A stretch of 64,000 nucleotides of DNA from Fasciolopsis buskii (taxonomy: Eukaryota > Platyhelminthes > Trematoda > Plagiorchiida > Fasciolidae), in contig LUCM01002277.1 in NCBI GenBank assembly GCA_008360955.1, positions 62,001 to 126,000 of the forward strand, given 5' to 3'. The stretch's first letter is position 1. Each line of letters begins with the position of its first letter. This document shows positions 51,777-63,159 of the stretch, in pieces. Position numbers and translations under genes: made by a program. The notes under the pieces were generated by a model. It saw only the letters and a program-made list of their open reading frames with translations, did no database searches and had not been told where the DNA came from.

Positions 51777-53100
51777 GCGCGTGTTCGAAATGCCAAAACT
51801 TTTAGTCTGATCATATTCCCTGGAATCATTAGCTGACTCAACAAAACGCCATTGGTCCGACTTCCTTATTGTTATATTTGCTAGCGAAGTTAGCAGAATA
51901 CGGTGCGGATCAGTGAATAATGGACAAAATCCTTCTCAAGTATTTCACATTCACATGCGTGATAATGGCTGCTGAACAAAATTTCTCACTGGTGACAAAG
52001 ATATGCTGAACTATGATTCTCGTTTGCTTAATGCAGACGAGAGGTAACGTTTTTAATTTTATTCGGGAAAGGATTCGATGTACTCCAATTGAAATATTCT
52101 ATTTTTATCTATAATCATTCAACGAACATGAAATTGGACCAATAGAACATGCTGGTTCAAATAGCTTATTCTTGCACTAGCCATGTAAACAGGTCAGAAG
52201 AAAAACTCGAACGAACCACTGACATTTAGCCCCTACGCGAAGTTCATCCATTACCAGCTGTTTCTTTTGAGAGATATGCTGTTTCTTGTTTTATTGCATC
52301 AGTTTCATTTTACCCTAGACAAGAGCGCCGGTTGCCATTGGTTAACTTTATCTGATGATGTGCTTTGTTCTCAGAAGTCGGAGTAAAAGGGCCCAAAACG
52401 AACTCTGTTGAGGTTTGATCTTTGTGTAATCACTAATGTTTTCGGAACACTGTCGTAGCAATTTGGATCCGCCTTTGTTTTTGGTTGGTCCGTACGTTTT
52501 TCTTAAATGTTTTGTCTCGATAGACATATAGGCAAGCCCCGCAAGCGAAATTGCAACGAGTGCGAGCCTATAACCAGTTTGTCAATTTTGCCAAATCAAG
52601 TGATCCGTTTTGCTCCTCCTGGGGAGTCATTCGGATTGCTGATTGTGATCACTAAATTATATATCTTGGATATATTCCTTACTCTAATGATTATCATATC
52701 AAAACAAATTACTAATTCATGGTTGAATATTTGTCCCCTCATTTTATATACTGTCGGAGTATTCGACACTTTTAATAGGAGTCAGTAGAACGCCATAGCT
52801 CTTATAGGGGAATTAATAATAACGATTGCGCCGTCGATCACTCAGATCGTTCTGAGGGTCGAACAAAGAGTTACTGGGAGCATCACGCGTCAAGAACTGC
52901 TTCTTTCGCAAATCTGATATGACGGGGTTAGAGGTGGTCCACACACATAGACACACACACACACAAAAACTGAACAAGGAAGTGATAAAATGCAGTCTAT
53001 TTGGGAGTCACTCAGTTTGGGTCCGATAAAAAAGTGACGTACACCAGTAACACTTTTATGTAATAAACCGTAAGGGGTTAGAACAACAATCACTCAATTG
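51777..53100. other. No recognisable gene; CA microsatellite
   Basis: A (CA)n run lies at 52940-52965. A plus-strand frame after a strong acceptor near 52530 (tgttttgtctcgatag) is open to 52788 but unrecognised. Confidence 0.45.
52940..52965. repeat. Imperfect (CA)n microsatellite
   Basis: CA dinucleotides interrupted once by tag. Confidence 0.9.
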
Positions 53101-53316
53101 TTAGAAATAGGAGGAAGTTCGACACTCGAATGAGATCAGAAATGCCTCATCAAAGGCAACGAAATAAACATTGACTGTTTTGTCAACTCCGTGGCATAAT
53201 CTGAAAAGTCCAAGTGTTTTATAATTCACAATTGTTCCGAATCGCTTGTGCATCATCAACAACGCGGAGCACATATCGACACCGTCTCGCGAGTAGTTTG
53301 TTTCTGCTCCGACAAT
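53101..53316 (-). CDS. Candidate 3'-terminal exon, unknown product
   Basis: A minus-strand stretch of 216 bases begins after an excellent acceptor (cgtttatttattactactga then tttgcag, exon base 53316) and is open to a TAA at 53101-53103. It gives about 71 residues, including DGVDMCSALLMMHKRFG and ending ECRTSSYF. I know no matching family. No clear AATAAA follows within 60 bases. An upstream partner exon was not identified, so this remains a lead, though it has one of the better acceptors in the window. Confidence 0.18.
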   Translation of the reverse strand: MVGAETNYSRDGVDMCSALLMMHKRFGTIVNYKTLGLFRLCHGVDKTVNVYFVAFDEAFLISFECRTSSYF

Positions 53317-54236
53317 CTGCAAATCAGTAGTAATAAATAAACGACCCAATGTTAAGATTTTAGACAAACGATCAATTATCACAAAGGATTACTGACCAGT
53401 GAGGGTACATTGATTGTTCATTCAACGATTTCAAAACAATGGATGTCCTCTATTGTGATGACAGGATGGTGACATGAATGCACATTGTACATGCAACTAA
53501 TATTTATGAAAAGATTCAAAGAGAAAGTCCAACTCAAATGAATGAAAATACGGAAGTTAATATCAGTGTTTATTACCTGATGCACAATTAATTGATTATC
53601 AGCCGCGTTTTTATATCAGGTTTGTCCCGTATTACATACTACTTAGTAGAGTCCTTGCCTTAACAACTGACAATCGACATAACCGTCAGTGAATTGCTTT
53701 TAATTTGAGGCGAATTAGTCGTTAAAACGAACTGGTGTAAAAGCACGCATTGGCTGATCTGCTTCAAAACTGGATGCATCGTGTCACCGGACACTCAAAG
53801 CTCCAACGACCTGTTGATTGCGGTCCTAACGCTCACAATACACAAACCCAAATTCGTTAGCTTAATGGCGGATGGACGGCCCGCAAAATGTAGCATTGGA
53901 CTCACTGCGTAAGGTGAGTTGCACAAAACTAGAAGAATAGAGAGACGGTAGTCTCTAATTAATTGCCATCACTTGTTGACCATGATTCTTTTGGTCACGT
54001 TTTCTTCCCAATTTGATTATTTGAAGAATGGGAAAAAACAACACTGAAGAATGTAGAGACCGGGCGTAAACTGATTTCCGTGAACAAACAGTTAGCAGCA
54101 AATTTGTTCAATTTATCCGGACAGAATATTGTCGAAGTGCAACGACAAGACGACTAGGTGTACTGCACCATAAAACTGCTCCATTTCATAGACTGGATAA
54201 AGCATTAGCCGAAAACTGTTCTATTTGTCGACTCAG
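53317..54236. other. Nothing recognised
   Basis: AT-rich DNA without supported features. Confidence 0.5.
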
Positions 54237-54385
54237 AACAAAACAGAGGCTCATATTTTAAGTCCGTAATGTCAAGCAAACACCAGACATATGCCTATGT
54301 TCATCGTTACGGTCTTCGTTTGGCGTCTTATCGGATACAAGGAACCTATAACCTTGATCAACTCTTAGAGACTGTCCTAGCCCAG
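54237..54385 (+). CDS. Candidate internal exon, unknown product
   Basis: A 149-base stretch lies between an acceptor (ctatttgtcgactcag|aac) and a good donor (ctagcccag|gtgggg). One frame is open across the whole interval, starting at codon position 2 and ending on a complete codon. It gives 49 residues, including HQTYAYVHRYGLRLASY and ending LDQLLETVLAQ. No domain is recognised. It lies on the same strand as two similar stretches at 56123-56292 and 59441-59537, but their phases do not join directly, so a multi-exon gene is not demonstrated. Confidence 0.18.
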
Positions 54386-56122
54386 GTGGGGATTATAATC
54401 TGCTATTGTAGTTCCTTGTACAAAAATCACGTGCCTGTGAAACAGAATCGAAATGACTAAGGCATATTTAGGATCTGGAAATAAGGGCAATAAAATGAAA
54501 CAGGAATAACAAAATCAAATAATGAAATATAAAATTCATTCATAATTGGCACAAATATTGCATTTCGACACTATCTCCATCAGAAGTGTTGCCAGTAGTT
54601 CTACAGAAGATTTCACTTTATAACACCATGCGTAAGAGGACAAATGCACAAACGTCAAATGTTTACTCAACAGATAAAATAATATGTCAAGTAATATTCA
54701 CGGATACAGTTTTGTAAAATTATTCCACACCAAGATACTATCTAAGATGAAGCTAGGCGAAAAATCAGGTTTGATCAATTGAATGTGAATGATAAATGCC
54801 CAGCAGTGTTCACCTAGTGACACAAAAGACAGTGATGAGGGCAGTTGGAATCTTGTTGAAGTAAGTCTAAAACAGTAAGAGTATATCTTGAAACACGTGA
54901 AGCCCGAAAACTTTGCTGCACAATAGTTTTAACAGTCAGTAACAGGTTTTTATGCTTTTTGATCAGTCTAAAGCCATTCTATGGTTATTTGCTTTCGCCG
55001 TTTCAGGTTCCAGGCCGTTTTGATAGCCGTCTACTTCAAGCGCTCTTAGTTAGAGTCATTTGGCTTGAATTAGGGGCTCCATATATTTCCATTACGTGAA
55101 TGTTATAATAAGCTCCTTCTAACCGTGCACAGTCAGCAATCAGTCATATCATACTTAGTGTTTATCTTAACTGTGGAATTTTATCAACTTAATTTTTCTC
55201 TTATTTGAGGGCAAATATTACCAGATGAATGCACATTGCCTTGATTTTTAACATGCTCGAGTTATCTGTACAGTGGTTTCGTCTTTTTCAGAAGGAAGGT
55301 GAAACTATTTCCATTTCGAATCGGCCGACTGGATGTGATGTGAGCTAGCTCGCCCTATCTAGGTTTGATCCACCAATTCGTGGGATTAATCAACTTTGTA
55401 AGCTATCGAACATCATCATGAAACAAATTTGGAATATGCTGTGTCAATGTTCCTCTTTTCCATTTTAACAACCTACAAACTAATAACACATGATTCAGCT
55501 TTCTGAGAATCACCTTTAATGCTAAAAATAATCAAATGAGACCTAGTACATCTTTGAAAACCACAATTAACTGGTAATCAATCTAATTGCAAAATATCGT
55601 ATCTGTTTGTTTCTTTCAAGTACTTTTTAGTTCTTGACTGCGACACAAACGATGTTTACTTCTTTTTACTGCTCGCGGCTCAACGACAGGTGGTGAAAAG
55701 TCATCTATACATGTCACAGTGATTGCTTTCAGGCATTCTGTTAGCTATGCTTGTAGATACCATTGTTGGTTGAGAAGGATGAAAGTCGTGCATGCAGCAA
55801 AAAATACCCACTGAGTATGAAAATTTAAACTGAAAACTACAAAAATGTATTAATCTGATAAATCTCTACCGAATCACTGTAAATGTACACAGAATGATGC
55901 ACGGCCAGGTTGCGTACCGATCAGCAACACGTGGTACCAATCTTCGGCACTTATCAGTGCAGTGAACCATTCAGCCTGGGCAACAGATACCACGTATCTT
56001 TGGGACCATTTTTTCCAGGTGCTCATGACATGGCTTTTATTACACTGAACAAGTTCTAACTGGGGACCAATTAAACCGGCGTAGCACTACTTCGGATTGG
56101 CTGTTACATTTGCAGTTTTCAG
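54386..56122. other. Nothing recognised
   Basis: AT-rich DNA without supported features. Confidence 0.5.
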
Positions 56123-56292
56123 GGGGAAAAACATGGAAAAGAACTGTGATACACTTTCGCCATTTGTAATTATTTCAAAAAACTCGTTTTTAGATCTCGA
56201 GGAGGTTCGCTATCGGATGCATGGGCTAGAAATGTTCCAACTGCCACAGAACAACAATATGAAAGAAAATGATAAAAAATTTTCCACTGTCA
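56123..56292 (+). CDS. Candidate internal exon, unknown product
   Basis: A 170-base stretch sits between the acceptor tttgcagttttcag|ggg and the donor actgtca|gtaaag. One frame is open throughout and continues to a stop at 56387. The peptide is charged and includes FLDLEEVRYRMHGLEMF. The family is unknown. It could be a chance frame. The end of the open frame is followed within 130 bases by the hairpin repeat at 56511. Confidence 0.15.
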
Positions 56293-56510
56293 GTAAAGTC
56301 TGTGACATTGTTTTCACCCTGGCACTCGGAAGAGTTCAAACGAAACCTTTTCTGGCTAGAATCTTATTTGAATCGTTAGGAGCGTGAATAGATGATAAGG
56401 CAATATAAGAATCACAGTGTGATGCGCCGGAGGATTTTTATCGGTCAAGGCTAACCGTACGTAAGCGGACGCAAGGAGCGAAAACGCTGGTTTGTTTTTA
56501 CTTTCATTAG

Positions 56511-56804
56511 TGTATTTCGCATATCGTGGATGTACACAATTTACCCGGGGAGCACACAACCACTTTCGCGTTTATTGCCGCTCTTTAAGTATGCATACCC
56601 AGTATTCTTCTCTCCAACCATCCCTAAACCGGCGTGTTCCTTTCTTATGAGATTCCAGTGAGAAACTAAGAAGGGAGAGCACTATTATAGGGATGGCTGG
56701 ACAGAAGAATACCGAGTAAGCATACGTGAAGAGGGGCAGTAACCGCAAAACCGGTCACGTGCTTCCGCGGAAATTTTGTTCATCCATCCATATGTGGAAC
56801 ATAC
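56511..56804. repeat. Imperfect inverted repeat (hairpin), arms about 116 bases
   Basis: Left arm 56511-56626 and right arm 56687-56804 are reverse complements, matching at roughly three quarters of positions by eye. The spacer is about 60 bases. Matching words include gagcacacaacc with ggtcacgtgcttc, gtattcttctctccaaccat with atggctggacagaagaatac, and tttattgccgctc with gaggggcagtaacc. The same unit occurs once at 24702-24818. The structure is either two opposite insertions of one dispersed element or a foldback/MITE-like element. No transposase is nearby. Confidence 0.75.
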
Positions 56805-59440
56805 TATTGACAGGAAAAAACTTTTCTAGTTAGCTTATGTTCTTTGGTTCTCATATTGCTTAGTGTCACCCTCAAATGCCCAAAGGGAAACAAGTCAACA
56901 GGGGAAATCGTTGACAGTCACAAAAGTTAACTAAATAATTTTATTATTTCGACTTACTAATTTTGAAAAACACGAGTTTTTGTCGAGTGATTTAAAACCA
57001 AACTTTTGGTTCACAGAATGAACAACGACGAAAGGTCTAAAGACCATATTTTTGGAGCAAAATACGATTTACCAATATAGAACACGACACACAGAGAAGG
57101 GATTAGTTTATTAGCGAATCGGGTCAATTTTATCTTGACAACCATTATTAGTATGCGTATTTTTATTAGCTTGAGTGACTCGTATATTTTTCATCTTGCC
57201 AAAATTTCCTTATTGAGGTGACGGAAATTCAACTTTAATCCAAGTTTGAGTTGTTCCTGGCAATTTGCTGCCACCGTTTTCCAGTTTGACTTTGTCGAAT
57301 TTGGGCATAGATTGTTGAATATTGGATGAATGCGTGAGTTTTCAGGAAATTGTGACATAAATTCGCCAAGTCCCATGAGATTTATCGAAAGTAATTAGGC
57401 TTGGAACACTGGAGTCCGACGAGCAATGTTTCATCATTATTACTGTCAGAGAAATTTATATATCGGACCGTCAACCTTTTTTGTCCTAATATCAAATTTC
57501 CCATATTAAACCACTCAACGATTCAAGCTCTTGCAATCTATTTGAAACTACTTTGGTGTAGATTGCTATTCGAACAAACTATTTGCTTGGTAAGTTTTCT
57601 TCATATTTCCAGATATCTACAGCAAAATCATCTGGTATGTACCAATTAGGATTTGGAATTCTTACAGTTTCAAAGCACACCGAAAATAGGATGCCATTTT
57701 AATGAAACCAATCTAGGAGCAGTTCCGGGAATGCCATGCATTCTGAATATACACGCAATCTGTTAGTTGAGTATGCTTTCCTAATTCATTATTTATGTAA
57801 ATTTGTTGAACATTATTACTAAACATATAATGTGTTTGCGTGTAACATTCAATCAACCCGTATTGTCGTCAGTAACTCCCAGGCCAAGATTTAACAGGTA
57901 GCTCCATGAAAATCATGTTTATCAGCCACGACGCATTTAGAAATCCGATCTATCGAGAAGTTTTATTGAAAGTTACTGAACATGAGGATTATTCCAATCC
58001 TTACTCGATAAATCGATCTCTCACTATCTTCCTCTGATCGGCAGCCTGTTCACTGGGCATCTGGGTCCAAGTTTGGGATTTGTGTACCACGGGGCTTCTA
58101 CCCGATTGTCGATTTTTTCTTACGATATTGATACGGAATCTACCGGGACTTAGAAATTCACCCTTAATTTTTAGTACACAGCAACTAGGAGGTGCTGTCA
58201 ATGGTCGACTAACGTGATTCGAATATTTCTTCCGAGTTCTTTTACAGTTTAAGCTCCAACTTGGTAGTGTAAATATTTCTCATTTTCGTTTGTTGCTAAT
58301 AACAACGAACCAGCTGTACGGTGTGTGTATACATGATTTGCAGATTCCGTTGCAATTTCAGAGATTATGCTATACTATTCTCTACTGCAGACTAGTGCTA
58401 AATAATGACACGTGATTGTATCTGATTCAGTTGAAATACCTTAGTCTGCTTTCGAAAATGAAAACTATAGAATGGTTTCAAACAAACTAACTGGCTGTTT
58501 AAACTTGGTCAAATCACACTACCCTTTTCTGCCTGGCTCGAACCTTGAACTCAATGGACCGGGTATATCGCGTCCCCGCAAGGAATAATCGGCAGCCACG
58601 ATCCTGAAAACCAGATGGACAAATAACTCCACAATGTCTCACCAAGTCAGCCGTAAATTCATCAATTTTGATCGTTCGGCTTTTGAATGGGTAAAGGGGA
58701 ATCAGCGAACATTACATGGGCAAAGAAACCTGTGAGTTGTTGGCGACAAATTTCATTTACCATTCAAGTTGTTCCACCATCTGGTACCACTAAAACGGTT
58801 GCCACGTTCAGCCAAATTTTAAGAGGCAAACGATTGCAGATTTACGGGCCCCCCTTGTGAGCCACGGTGAACGAAATACTGTGAGATCTTTATTTTTTGT
58901 TCTGTTTTTTCCAGAAAAACAGCACAAAGCGTTGGTAGTTGTTTCTTGAATTTTAAGCATCATTTGGAAGGCTTTCTTTGGACCGAAGTCAAACTCCAAA
59001 ATGTAATTGTATCAAATTTTGGTCTGACCGCCGGAATGGTGTTATTCATAAAATTCCTTTTTTTACGGAACTGGATTTGTCCCATTTTATTGCGAAATGT
59101 TACCATAATTTGTTCCGGTGAAAATTGCGCAGTTCACACAGGGATATAAAAGAAAGAGGCAGCAGAATTTTGATACTAAGAGGCATCCAGCGGTTTGTGC
59201 CTGTCTCTAATTAGCTACTCGATTATAAATTTTTCAAAAGCCTGGATGTTACTCGAATCAATGTGCCCGCAAAGGAACACGAAAAACATAATTTTCGTTG
59301 TTTTTGCAACAGGCTTGGGTGGAAACTATTCTAGTGATTTTCAAATGAATCACGTGAAATCTGGAATATTAACTTGTGCACTGCGCAGGAAAATTCCGAC
59401 TTCACGGTCGGACTCTTACCAGCTATCTTCTGCTCGCCAG
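56805..59440. other. No recognisable gene
   Basis: AT-rich DNA. A stretch of about 25 bases at 58296-58322 (aataacaacgaaccagctgt then acggtg) resembles the LINE 3'-end core but is too short to call. Confidence 0.45.
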
Positions 59441-59537
59441 CTCCAAGCTTCACCGGCACAATGACCTTTGGGTATTCAAGTCTGCGTTACCATCAGGGTT
59501 GCCTGTGCAACTTGGAACACCGTGGACTGTTTCACAG
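59441..59537 (+). CDS. Candidate internal exon, unknown product
   Basis: A 97-base stretch lies between an acceptor (tatcttctgctcgccag|ctc) and a good donor (tttcacag|gtgcaa). Two plus frames are open across it, one of which reads LWVFKSALPSGLPVQLGTPW. No family is recognised, and having two open frames weakens the case. Local GC is a little higher than in the surroundings. Confidence 0.15.
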
Positions 59538-60934
59538 GTGCAATCGGGGTGTAGAAACATTCAGGATAAATATTCAACTGTTTTCAGTCTTTCCAAATGG
59601 CCTACTTGTTTACAAAACTCATTAACTGTTAACTTTACTTCAACTCACTGGAGATTCCCAATAAGACACGGGAAGTGACAAACTGGTGGTCCGACCTCGC
59701 CTACATCAATTTCCGTATGACAAATCGATGATGGATGACGTGACTGCCCGCTTTCTTTTTGTCAGCTTCTAATAAAATACAGAACTTGATGATGTAATGG
59801 AAGCTAAATAAATTGGGCTAATCAATTGCATGCTCGTACAATTGTCGTATACAGATTCGACTTGGAAAAGCAACAAACCGAATTGTCAGAATGAATTGAA
59901 TTCGTCCAAACCCCTAGACGAATAGGTGACTTCCGCACTAGAATGATCTCTTCTGCAACTATAGTTTACTGCACACTCAGCCAGAAGCCATGGCTTCACT
60001 TTTGTTGCTATTATCAGAAAAAATTATGGATTCATGTGGTTTTCTGTTTTTGTTCGTAAATGTCTGGTATTCAGGTGCGTTCGGGGTTCAATAAACTTTT
60101 CATTTGTCATGATGATTTCGTTGAGTTTGCTTTGAACATACATTTGAACACAGAATGAAAACACCCATTGGAAACACATTGTCATCATGGTCATCATCAG
60201 CGAATGTTAAACGACATGGCAAACCCCACAAACAACATTTCTCACTATGCTACAGGCTGCATAAAAAAACATCGGAAAAAACAAAAACCGAAGCTTTTCT
60301 ATTAGCGTTTGTCATTCCGACCTCAAGAGTTTGCGTCTGTCTAATCTCATTTGAATATTACTGTGCTGTTACCAGGCTTGGTTTGAAGTTGGCTTGAAAT
60401 GCACGTTTGTGTGCGCTGGGCAGAGGACTTCTCGTCCGAAAGTGTGTCTATTTGGCTTCCCGCCCACAACAACTTTGTTCTCGAGCGACACAGGTCAGAA
60501 AGTTCGATATGGATAGCATCCTGAATCTGACCGAGCAAGTGACATCCGTGTGTCCAATGCCAGTAATCGATCGGTGAACCATTGGAAAGAAGGGGTGCCA
60601 ACATACGAGGTCAACAATAAGGACTGTCAAATGTAGACCCTATTCTGTACTCTTAGTCACACACGAAATCCATTAAAGCATGTGACCTCGTCTACACTCA
60701 CTTTTAACCTCTTTGGTTGCCTGTCATTCATTCGATCGTGACGCTCGCATTGCGCACACACAGATATCATTTGCTGATCCCATTTCGGATATTGTTCAAG
60801 CCAGACTTTTGGTTGGCGCCGCTCAAGAATAATATTCACGTGCAATGACGGACATCCGGGTTTGTCCCACAAGAAGCCGTCTTTCCTAATTTTGTTCTTA
60901 ATCGGTTGGTTGTGCTAAAATACATATCTACATA
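59538..60934. other. No recognisable gene
   Basis: Open frames of up to 85 codons on both strands without known domains. Ends at the (TA)n tail of the LINE. Confidence 0.45.
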
Positions 60935-60935
60935 A

Positions 60936-60950
60936 TATATATATATATAT
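60936..60950. repeat. (TA)n at the LINE 3' terminus
   Basis: About seven TA units immediately beyond the LINE 3' end, in the position that the CAT/ATG repeat occupies at 31801. Confidence 0.85.
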
Positions 60951-61284
60951 CATAAGTAAGATTGGAACAGCTGCACAGTGCTTTCTTGGTTTTTTACTGA
61001 CATGTTGGATGTTGATACAATGTGAGGAATGTCATTCTGGTGCGCAGTGCCCTGTGGTCTGCAAACTACAGCGGCAGAAACGGACACAACGTGCACCGTT
61101 GTTATTCGATGAAAACTGGCGCAATCATCCCAGCTAGTTTGGCAACTGAAGCGTTCCTCTACGAGATAAATAAGCGGATCGAAAATAAATATTTCTATCT
61201 TATGCTTTCCCCGTCCGTATTTTTTATTTTCGCTTCTTTGTTGAATTTCTTCTAGAGAAACTATTTCTACAGGTAGACCATGGA

Positions 61285-63150
61285 GCATTCACTGACTTTG
61301 ATCCTGAACCATGTCTCTCAGATTTTCCAACCAATAAAATGTCCATCTCTTGACTTCTGGCCAGGAAAGGTGGAAACACTAACCGATTTCGAAACCAGTA
61401 CAGAATTCTCTATATCTCTGAGCTAATTCATAGCCTGACTATCGAATCCCTTCCAACAGCCTATCTCATAACGTACAAAAAAACAGGCAATGGCAGGGCA
61501 TATGCTATTCGCATCCAAGCCGCCGAAGACGATATAGAGCGACTATCTGACTGAGGAGACTACTGTCTGCATCCACTGCACGACAACGGACTAGACCACC
61601 GTTCAACCGATGTTTCCACTAGACTCGAGCAACGCTGTAAAACCAATAGTCATCAAATGCAGAAAGCCTCCGGGCATCTTCGGTATGGGTTGCTCAGGTC
61701 TGGCAACCATGAAGAATACTACAAACTTTGGCACTGAAAACCCGCACGTTCATGGGAAGCCGGATGTCATGGAGGTGCCAAAAGCGTCGCACTGAATTTC
61801 GTAATTGTTGATTTGACCCCCCTCTCCAACACCTCCAACAAAGGTGCTCGGAGCCTCGTTGTGTTGGTGAATGAGGATGTACTTTGCCCTTTGAGAAGGC
61901 AAAGCGTTTACCATATCTGGGTACTCCTATTGTCAGCCCGCCTAACGCGCGATGATATACCAGTGCTTCGACGCTCAGAAAAGCATCATTGGCATGCCCG
62001 AATCCAAATTTTCTGTTGCCTGGAAGGTGCTCATTTGTATCGTTCAGCACACCTGGTAAAGTATCCTGAACAACATTTTGTGCAAAAATTTAGCAGGAAA
62101 TGGAGTTGTAGCCCAGCTTTGGCGTACTCCACCAAAGAAAGCGAAAGCGATGGAATCTGGCCGTAAGCCCCAACCTAACTTAGGGCTCGATTTTACAAGT
62201 TCTTGAAGTTTCCTCATTGCGAAACATACGGTTTCCTGTTGCCGACCTGTCGATGTCGAATGATAGGTGAGTGTTTAGGGATAGAATGACTGTTGACTTC
62301 TGTAAATTAAAGCAGAGTTCTAAAATCTGTCGTAGGCAATGGTTTGATCGACACATCGACCGGTGCAAATGGCAATTTGATCCCTGCGAGTGCATTCTTT
62401 AGGCAGATTATTCAGCACAAGATTACATGCGGGCGGTGGCATCTTCGACACTTTCGATACTGAGCTGATACCTCGTGGTTAGAGCAGTCACTGCACGAGC
62501 TAAATCTTCTCCTCGTAAGAAGATAGAACATGCTCGAAGTACTAAATCTTCGAGTAAAACTTGAAGTTTCATGATCAGCTGCATTCCTGCACCATCAAAC
62601 AGACTTGAGGAATGGCCATCGGAACCCTACTGTTTATGACGTTCCAAGTCTTGGACATCAATGCGCACGATAGCCTCAGAATTTAGCTCCGTTGAAAGGG
62701 GCTACAGGAAGCGTACCGGAATAGGTGTGAGAAGCACTGAAGTTGAAGACTATATGAATGGTTTGAAAGTTCTCCACCCATCGTACCAAGCATGGCCGCT
62801 AAATGTGTAGAATTTAAATGACAGCCTCGTAGAACGGGTGGGTCACACTCAAAGCCTTCTCAATATTAACTTGAATAAGGTAAACAAGCTTGCGGGAATT
62901 TCCCATGGCGACAGCATGCTGCATCTCTGGTACAGGCAACCTGATATGGCAATCCCTGCGAAAGCTTGAGTTGAGTTCATGCATTCCGTTGAGCCGCGCT
63001 TCAGGACGATCGTTACTAGCTGGAATGGAATTCCGTGGTGAAAGAAATCGCAGAGACTCTGCACAAATTTCGGCTACCGCAACGTGATAGGTCAACAGCA
63101 GCTTGCCAAGACAATGGAGTACACGGCGTTCTTGATAAGCCACCAGTCCT
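61285..63150 (-). pseudogene. LINE reverse transcriptase and C-terminal region, broken
   Basis: Minus-strand translations in shifting frames keep the family's motif order. The linker GNSRKLVYLIQ follows an SIPASNDRPEARLN stretch (about 63070-62860). RWVENF is near 62770. At 62395-62180 is a DQI-like start of the RT domain followed by ILSLNTHLSFDIDR at the first catalytic block, whose usual aspartates are not intact. GVRQ comes before an SPFLF-like stretch (about 62145-62060). The active-site box normally Y-A-D-D reads H-A-N-D at about 61996-61985. The C-terminal HDIRL, ARRLSAFDDYW and WLENLRDMVQDQ blocks reach about 61290. In-frame stops follow the CQT, SVARV, RLGCE and DQSQ residues. The enzyme normally copies the element's RNA at a nicked target; this copy cannot. 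Confidence 0.85.
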
Positions 63151-63159
63151 CAGTGGCGT

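Noticed and set aside
53045..53100. taaccccttacggttt on minus, reminiscent of a flatworm spliced-leader start
   Set aside because: The similarity is a few bases, with no donor or Sm-site arrangement following it.
58296..58322. Possible fourth LINE 3'-end fragment
   Set aside because: Only about 25 bases resemble the core, and no tail repeat follows, so chance cannot be excluded.
61694..62166. 117- and 118-codon frames on opposite strands that could be listed as separate genes
   Set aside because: The minus frame is the C-terminal RT region of the LINE relic, and the plus frame is its antisense shadow.
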